Below, piece after piece: positions 59,697 through 64,000 of a DNA stretch of 64,000 nt. The notes under the pieces are model-generated. The model did no database searches. It had not been told where the DNA came from and saw nothing but the letters and a program-made list of their open reading frames with translations. The position numbers and the translations under genes are program-made. Each line of letters begins with the position of its first letter. Position 1 is the first letter of the stretch. This DNA comes from Paraburkholderia aromaticivorans (GTDB lineage: Bacteria > Pseudomonadota > Gammaproteobacteria > Burkholderiales > Burkholderiaceae): the NCBI RefSeq assembly GCF_012689525.1, contig NZ_CP051514.1, positions 1,860,001-1,924,000 on the forward strand. Reading direction: 5' to 3'.

Positions 59697-62600
59697 TCAC
59701 GCGGCGAGTGCTCCATCGACCGCGGCCAGGTATTGCCTGAAGCCCGCCTGTAGCAGCACGGTTCGCACGCGCCCAAGCTCGCATCGCACGGCTTCGTCCG
59801 CGGGCTCCTGCAGGGTGTGCGCGAGCGCGCGACCGCGCGCCGCGAACAGCTCGGCCCAAGGCAGCGGTTCGCGCCGCGTGTAGTCCTCCAGTGCCGCCAC
59901 GTAGCGCAGCGCGCCGGCTGGATCGGCGGCCGACAGCATCGCTTCGATGGCGTCGCGGTAGAACCAGAGGTGGTTGTGGCCGACCGCGCCGAGGCGCAGG
60001 AGGTTCTCGCCTTCTGCCAGGAGCCGCGCACGCTCGTCGTTCTCGTCGACCGCGCGGGAGAGGGCGCCCAGGACCTTCGGCGCGCAGAACTGCGTGCCTA
60101 CTTCGCGCGAGATCGCGAGCGCCTCGCGAAGCGCTTTCACCGCTTCGCCTCGGCATCCATCGTCCAGCCATACACGTCCCTGCATTTCCAGATTCTGCGC
60201 TTCGAAGCGGCGCGCACCCAACTGCCGGATCACCCGCATTTCCTGCTCCAGATGGACTCGCGCAGCCTGCATATCGCCGAGCTCGTAGCAGGCGAACACG
60301 CCGAGCGTCTCGCCCAGCAATTGCGCGCGCGGCTGCCCGATCAGCCCGGCGGCGTGCGCGGAGGCCACGGCGTCTTCGCGCGCCTGTCGCGCGTCGTTCA
60401 GATAGATGCGGCTGAAGCCCTGCATCGAACGATTCGCGACTTCAATGCGGCCGAATCCGTGCTCGCGGCTCAACGCCACGCAATCGCTGAAATGGCGGAA
60501 CGCTGTCCGCATCCGTCCCTGTGCGTACGCGGCATCGGCGAGGCCGCCGAGCGCGCGGGCCTCCGCCTCCGGCAGGCCGAGGCGCCGCGCATAGGCGAGT
60601 CCGAGTTCGTGCTCGTCGTTGCAGGCGTCGATCTTCCCGAGCGGAAAGAGGATGTTGCCGCGCAGATGGTGAAGGCTCGCGAGTTCGGCGACACGGTCGT
60701 CGCGCTCCGCGATCCGCTGCGCGGCTGCGAGCAGATCTAGCGCTTCGTCGAGACCTTCGCTCACGCGCAGGCCTTCCGCAAGCCCGAGCTGGCAGCGGCA
60801 CAGACTGGCGTCGTCGGGAGCGGCCGCCAGCGCCGCGCGATAGGTGGCGGTCGATCCCGCGATGTCGCCGAGATCGCGCTGGAGCTCGCCCTTGCAACAG
60901 TTGAGGGCGTGGCGGTCCGCGTCTGTGTGCGCGATCTCGAGGCCCCGCTCGGTGAGGCGTAGCGCGGCCTCGACAAGGTGGGCCGCGCGTTGCGCGTCCG
61001 CGGCGGCCAGATAGGCCTGCGACGCGCATTCGTCCTCGGCGCGGTCGAGATGCTGGGCGTGCAGCGTGGGGTCGCCGTGGGCGAACCAGTCGGCCGCGCA
61101 GCGGTGCAGCGCGCGCCGGCGCGCGCGCAGCAGCGTCGAGTACGCGCTCTCCTGAATCAGCGCATGGGCGAACAGGAAGTCCTCGCCCTCCGGCAGCACG
61201 AGCGCATTGGCGAGTAGGCCGTCGCAGACGTAGCCGGGATCGTCGATGAGCCGTCGCAGCAACGCGATGTCGAAACGCTGGCCGATCACGGCGGCCGCCT
61301 GGAAGGCGAGGCGGTCGCGCGGCGCGAGCCGGTCCATCCGCGCGAGCACGAGGCTCCGGATCGAGGCCGGCACGGCGCTGCCGCTGCCTTCCTCGGCGTT
61401 GCGCAATAGCTGCTCCAGGAACAGCGGGTTGCCGCCCGCGCGCTCGATGAAGACGAGCGCGACACGCTGCGTCGCGTCGATGAAGTTGCCCGCGAGGCTC
61501 AGGGCCTCGTCCTTTCGGAGCGGCCCGAGATCGATCGTCGCAAAAGGGGTGTCCCGGCAACGCGCGCGCCACGTCGCATCGATCGGATCGTCTTCCACGC
61601 GCGAGGTCGTTACGAGGAGACCCGGGCCGTTCGCGATGCCCGAGGCGAATGCCGAGAGATAGTCGAGCACTTCGGGGTCAGCCCAATGCAGGTCTTCGAC
61701 GACGATCAGGGTCGCCGCCTGCGTGCACGCGTTGTCGGTCAGTCTCGTGGCGAGCGCCTGCTTGCCGCGCTTGCGCGCGCCGTGGTCCATCGCGTCGTAG
61801 AGCGCCCGCCATTCTCCCGCGAGCGGCAGGTCGAGGAGGTCGTGGAGAAAGGCGTGCTGCTCGGCCTTGACGACGCCGTCGGCGGCAAGACGCGCGACGG
61901 CGGCTTGCCGCGCGTCGCTCGATGCGCCGGCCGGCAGGCCGGCCAGGCTGCCGACGATCGCGTGCACGGGATCCTGCCCCTTGCCCACGCCGAAATCGAG
62001 CACGAGGCCCCGATGGATCGCGAAGCCCTGTGACTGCGCGTAGCGGCGCATCTCGTCGACGAGACGCGTCTTGCCGATGCCCGCTTCGCCGCGCACATGG
62101 ACGACGTGGCCGGCCCGCCTCGCGACGCACGCGTGGACGATACCGTGAAATTGCTCGAGCTCGGCCTGGCGTCCGACGAAGCGGCTCTGGTTCGCCTTCG
62201 GCGATTCGCTCGAGATGGCGCGCAGCCGCCAGGCCCGCACCGGCGTGTCGATGCCTTTGAAGCGTTGCTCACCCACCGCGTCGCAGACGGCGGCGTCGCC
62301 GAGCGCGCGCGCCACGTCATCGGAAAGCCAGGTCTCACCGGCCGGCGCCGCGGCCTGGAGCCGCGCGGCCAGGTTCACTGGATTGCCGGTCACGGTGTAG
62401 TCCCGCGCGTCGATGCAGCCGAGCGTGCCCGCGACCACCTCGCCGCTGGCGATGCCGATGTGCGCCTGCAACGTCCGCGCCGCCTGTGCGCTCAGCTGTG
62501 TCAGCGCGTCATGGATGTCGAGCGCCGCGCGGGCTGCGCGCAGCGTGTCCGTATCGTGCGCGCGGGGAGCGCCGAACAGCGCCATCACCGCATCGCCGAT

Positions 62601-62990
62601 GTGTCTGTCGGTCGTGCCGCCATAGGCGAGCACGATGCCGTCGACGAGCGCCGTGTAGCGGCCGATCAGCGCGCGCAGTTCCTCCGGATCGAGCGTGCGC
62701 GACAGTGCCGTGAAGCCGCAGAGATCGGCAAAGAGGATCGTGACCTGCCTGCGTTCGTCCGCGGGGGTGTCCAGGGCGTTGGGCGCCTGCGCCGCTGGCG
62801 GGGCCGCTGCGGCCGAGTCCCGCGCGGCCGCAGCGAGGATGCGTTTGCGGTGGCCGAGCGACTGTACCCCGAGCTCCTTCAGATCCCCATCGGTCAGCTG
62901 CGCGAGCAGCGACAGATCGATGTCGTTCGCCGCGAACGCTTGCGCGTACTGCTCAAGCCCCAGGACCTCCAGCCATTGCTCAATATCCAT
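59697..62990 (-). CDS. SAM domain - class III nucleotide cyclase - AAA-type ATPase - TPR signalling protein
   Basis: This 1097-residue protein has an N-terminal SAM domain (about 1-60: QWLEVLGLEQYAQAFAANDI), a class III cyclase domain (about 85-250), a STAND/AAA-type ATPase (P-loop VRGEAGIGKTRLVDEM, near 300) and C-terminal TPR-like repeats. In the cyclase the metal Asp residues are in FADLCGFT and HIGDAVMALFG, and the transition-state Asn/Arg in NPVNLAARLQ. The usual adenine-binding Lys of DKFIGD is Arg (DRHIGD), the Asp of DYTVTG is kept. It should be a cytosolic adenylate cyclase-like sensor. ATG 62990 is preferred to an upstream start that adds 83 poor residues. It is divergent from a SulP gene. 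Confidence 0.88.
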   Translation of the reverse strand: MDIEQWLEVLGLEQYAQAFAANDIDLSLLAQLTDGDLKELGVQSLGHRKRILAAAARDSAAAAPPAAQAPNALDTPADERRQVTILFADLCGFTALSRTLDPEELRALIGRYTALVDGIVLAYGGTTDRHIGDAVMALFGAPRAHDTDTLRAARAALDIHDALTQLSAQAARTLQAHIGIASGEVVAGTLGCIDARDYTVTGNPVNLAARLQAAAPAGETWLSDDVARALGDAAVCDAVGEQRFKGIDTPVRAWRLRAISSESPKANQSRFVGRQAELEQFHGIVHACVARRAGHVVHVRGEAGIGKTRLVDEMRRYAQSQGFAIHRGLVLDFGVGKGQDPVHAIVGSLAGLPAGASSDARQAAVARLAADGVVKAEQHAFLHDLLDLPLAGEWRALYDAMDHGARKRGKQALATRLTDNACTQAATLIVVEDLHWADPEVLDYLSAFASGIANGPGLLVTTSRVEDDPIDATWRARCRDTPFATIDLGPLRKDEALSLAGNFIDATQRVALVFIERAGGNPLFLEQLLRNAEEGSGSAVPASIRSLVLARMDRLAPRDRLAFQAAAVIGQRFDIALLRRLIDDPGYVCDGLLANALVLPEGEDFLFAHALIQESAYSTLLRARRRALHRCAADWFAHGDPTLHAQHLDRAEDECASQAYLAAADAQRAAHLVEAALRLTERGLEIAHTDADRHALNCCKGELQRDLGDIAGSTATYRAALAAAPDDASLCRCQLGLAEGLRVSEGLDEALDLLAAAQRIAERDDRVAELASLHHLRGNILFPLGKIDACNDEHELGLAYARRLGLPEAEARALGGLADAAYAQGRMRTAFRHFSDCVALSREHGFGRIEVANRSMQGFSRIYLNDARQAREDAVASAHAAGLIGQPRAQLLGETLGVFACYELGDMQAARVHLEQEMRVIRQLGARRFEAQNLEMQGRVWLDDGCRGEAVKALREALAISREVGTQFCAPKVLGALSRAVDENDERARLLAEGENLLRLGAVGHNHLWFYRDAIEAMLSAADPAGALRYVAALEDYTRREPLPWAELFAARGRALAHTLQEPADEAVRCELGRVRTVLLQAGFRQYLAAVDGALAA

Positions 62991-63255
62991 GCTCGCCGCC
63001 TGCATCCAATGCCGGGCGGCGCGCGCCGCTCTGCCGCGCGGGTCGCTTCCGGTTCCTTCCCATGGGCTCAAAGCGCAGACGAAAGCCCCACGCCGATGGC
63101 CGATGCGAACGGCCCCGAACCTGTCGGGGATCGTGCCGATGATTACCCAGTGTAGGCGTCCGCCACGCACCACGTCTGGCGTTTGACAGGCTATCGATCG
63201 AGGACGGATACTGGATCGCTCCCCATCGTGCCACTGCATTCCACCGGGAATTCAC

Positions 63256-64000
63256 GTGAAGCCGGGCAAGACCGTTTCCGTCTCCGATGTCCGGCCGCGC
63301 TCGCGTCTCGCGGGGCTGCCCGGCGATCTGGCGGCTGGGGCGGTATCGGCACTGGTCATGCTGTGCTACGCGATGAGCCTCGGCACGATGATCTTCAGCG
63401 CCGATCTGGCCCGCTACGCGATGCTCGGCGTGCCCACCGCGCTCGTCAGCTGTGTCGTCACGGCGCTCGTGATTGCCTTGACGAGCTCGATGCGCCTGAA
63501 CATCGGTGGCCCCGACAGCAATGCGGCGGCATTTCTCGCGGGTGTGGCGGCAGGCGTCGCGAGCAGCGTGCGCGCGGACGGCGGCTCCCCACAGACTCTC
63601 CTCCTGACCGTGCTGATCGCGATCGCGCTCTGTTCGCTCGTGACCGGCATCGTGCTCTACGCAATCGGCTCGTCGAAGCGCAGCCGCTCGCTGCAGTTCC
63701 TGCCTTATCCGGTCCTCGGCGGCTTCCTCGCTGGCACGGGCTATCTGCTCCTCGCCGGCGCGTTCCGCGTGATGACGGGCGAGTCCCTGAAATGGCAGAC
63801 GCTCGTGCTATTGACTCATCTTCACTGGCTCGCGTGGCTCCCCGCGCTCGTCGTAGGCGTGCTGGCCACCATCCTGATGCGCACCTGGATGCACGTCGCC
63901 GCGTTGCCGCTCACGCTGGCCTTCGGGATCGCCCTCTTTTACGTCCTGCTGCGCGCTGCGGACCTGTCGATCGACGAAGCGCGTGGCATGGGGTTGCTGT
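63256..64000 (+). CDS. SulP family anion transporter (3' partial)
   Basis: The frame opens at GTG 63256 and runs off the window. It reads LAGLPGDLAAGAVSALVMLC, YAMSLGTMIFSADLARYAML, STLRLNIGGPDSN-like MRLNIGGPDSNAAAFLAG, and FLPYPVLGGFLAGTGYLLLA. These are the first transmembrane helices of SulP/SLC26-type transporters for sulfate, bicarbonate or related anions. It is divergent from the cyclase gene with 265 bases between starts, so a shared control region is likely. The substrate is unknown. Confidence 0.82.
   Translation, partial: MKPGKTVSVSDVRPRSRLAGLPGDLAAGAVSALVMLCYAMSLGTMIFSADLARYAMLGVPTALVSCVVTALVIALTSSMRLNIGGPDSNAAAFLAGVAAGVASSVRADGGSPQTLLLTVLIAIALCSLVTGIVLYAIGSSKRSRSLQFLPYPVLGGFLAGTGYLLLAGAFRVMTGESLKWQTLVLLTHLHWLAWLPALVVGVLATILMRTWMHVAALPLTLAFGIALFYVLLRAADLSIDEARGMGLL

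Noticed and set aside
59817..60740. 307-codon plus-strand frame inside the cyclase gene
   Set aside because: High GC gives long antisense frames; no ribosome binding site or family.
62097..63155. 352-codon plus-strand frame across the cyclase start
   Set aside because: Antisense to the SAM and cyclase domains, Arg/Gln-rich, not protein-like.

Overview
The window looks like part of a secondary replicon (chromid or megaplasmid) of a Burkholderia-lineage betaproteobacterium, most likely Paraburkholderia, Caballeronia or Burkholderia. This rests on high GC, the style of the proteins (dispersed CoA-transferases, AraC and LysR regulators, PHB depolymerase, GGDEF/EAL proteins, sugar ABC operons) and a complete parA-parB-repA maintenance module at 31.5-35.2 kb. 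Many genes are broken by frameshifts, internal deletions or insertion sequences, as expected of a decaying accessory replicon. No tRNA, rRNA or CRISPR array was seen.

Layout. 0-3.5 kb: a class I CoA-transferase (cut by the window edge), a CaiB/BaiF CoA-transferase and a LysR regulator. 4.6-10.1 kb: a PaaI-type thioesterase, an aldo/keto reductase, an orphan sugar-binding protein, a DUF1479 oxygenase and an AraC regulator. 10.2-12.3 kb: fused remnants of a LysR and a MocR regulator beside an intact IS5-family element with a CTAG target duplication. 12.7-18.9 kb: an unrecognised 436-residue protein, a ferritin-like remnant, a FeeM-type N-acyl amino acid synthase preceded by a terminator-like hairpin, and a membrane GGDEF/EAL protein. 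19.2-23.2 kb: an ABC permease gene split by an IS21-family element that carries two accessory genes.

23.3-27.7 kb is the most interesting segment. It holds a family 2A (SrpI-like) encapsulin shell gene and its cysteine desulfurase cargo, which has a roughly 275-residue disordered N-terminal extension. Nearby are a translationally coupled YeeE/DUF6691 sulfur-transporter pair and the remnant of an SfnB-type sulfur-acquisition oxidoreductase. Together they suggest a sulfur uptake and storage island, but the shell gene carries an apparent 1-nt frameshift near its N-terminus.

27.9-30.4 kb: VirB9-like and VirB8-like conjugation genes, one truncated and one split by an IS481-family element with a GTTACT duplication. 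31.5-35.2 kb: parA, parB and repA on the minus strand, with a candidate counter-transcribed RNA between parB and repA and similar AT-rich repeats flanking parAB. 36-41 kb: small hypothetical genes, a DEDD exonuclease, a decayed sugar-ABC ATPase, a periplasmic cupin and a beta-propeller remnant. 41.4-44.9 kb: a secreted GH15 glucoamylase with a starch-binding domain and a PHB depolymerase that lost its catalytic segment. 45.6-52.7 kb: a complete pentitol (probably ribitol) operon of AraC regulator, ABC transporter, SDR dehydrogenase and FGGY kinase. 53-59 kb: small hypothetical genes, a two-domain SagB-like oxidoreductase, a truncated cytochrome b561 and an FmdB-type zinc ribbon. 59.7-64 kb: a SAM-cyclase-ATPase-TPR signalling protein divergent from a SulP transporter that runs off the window.
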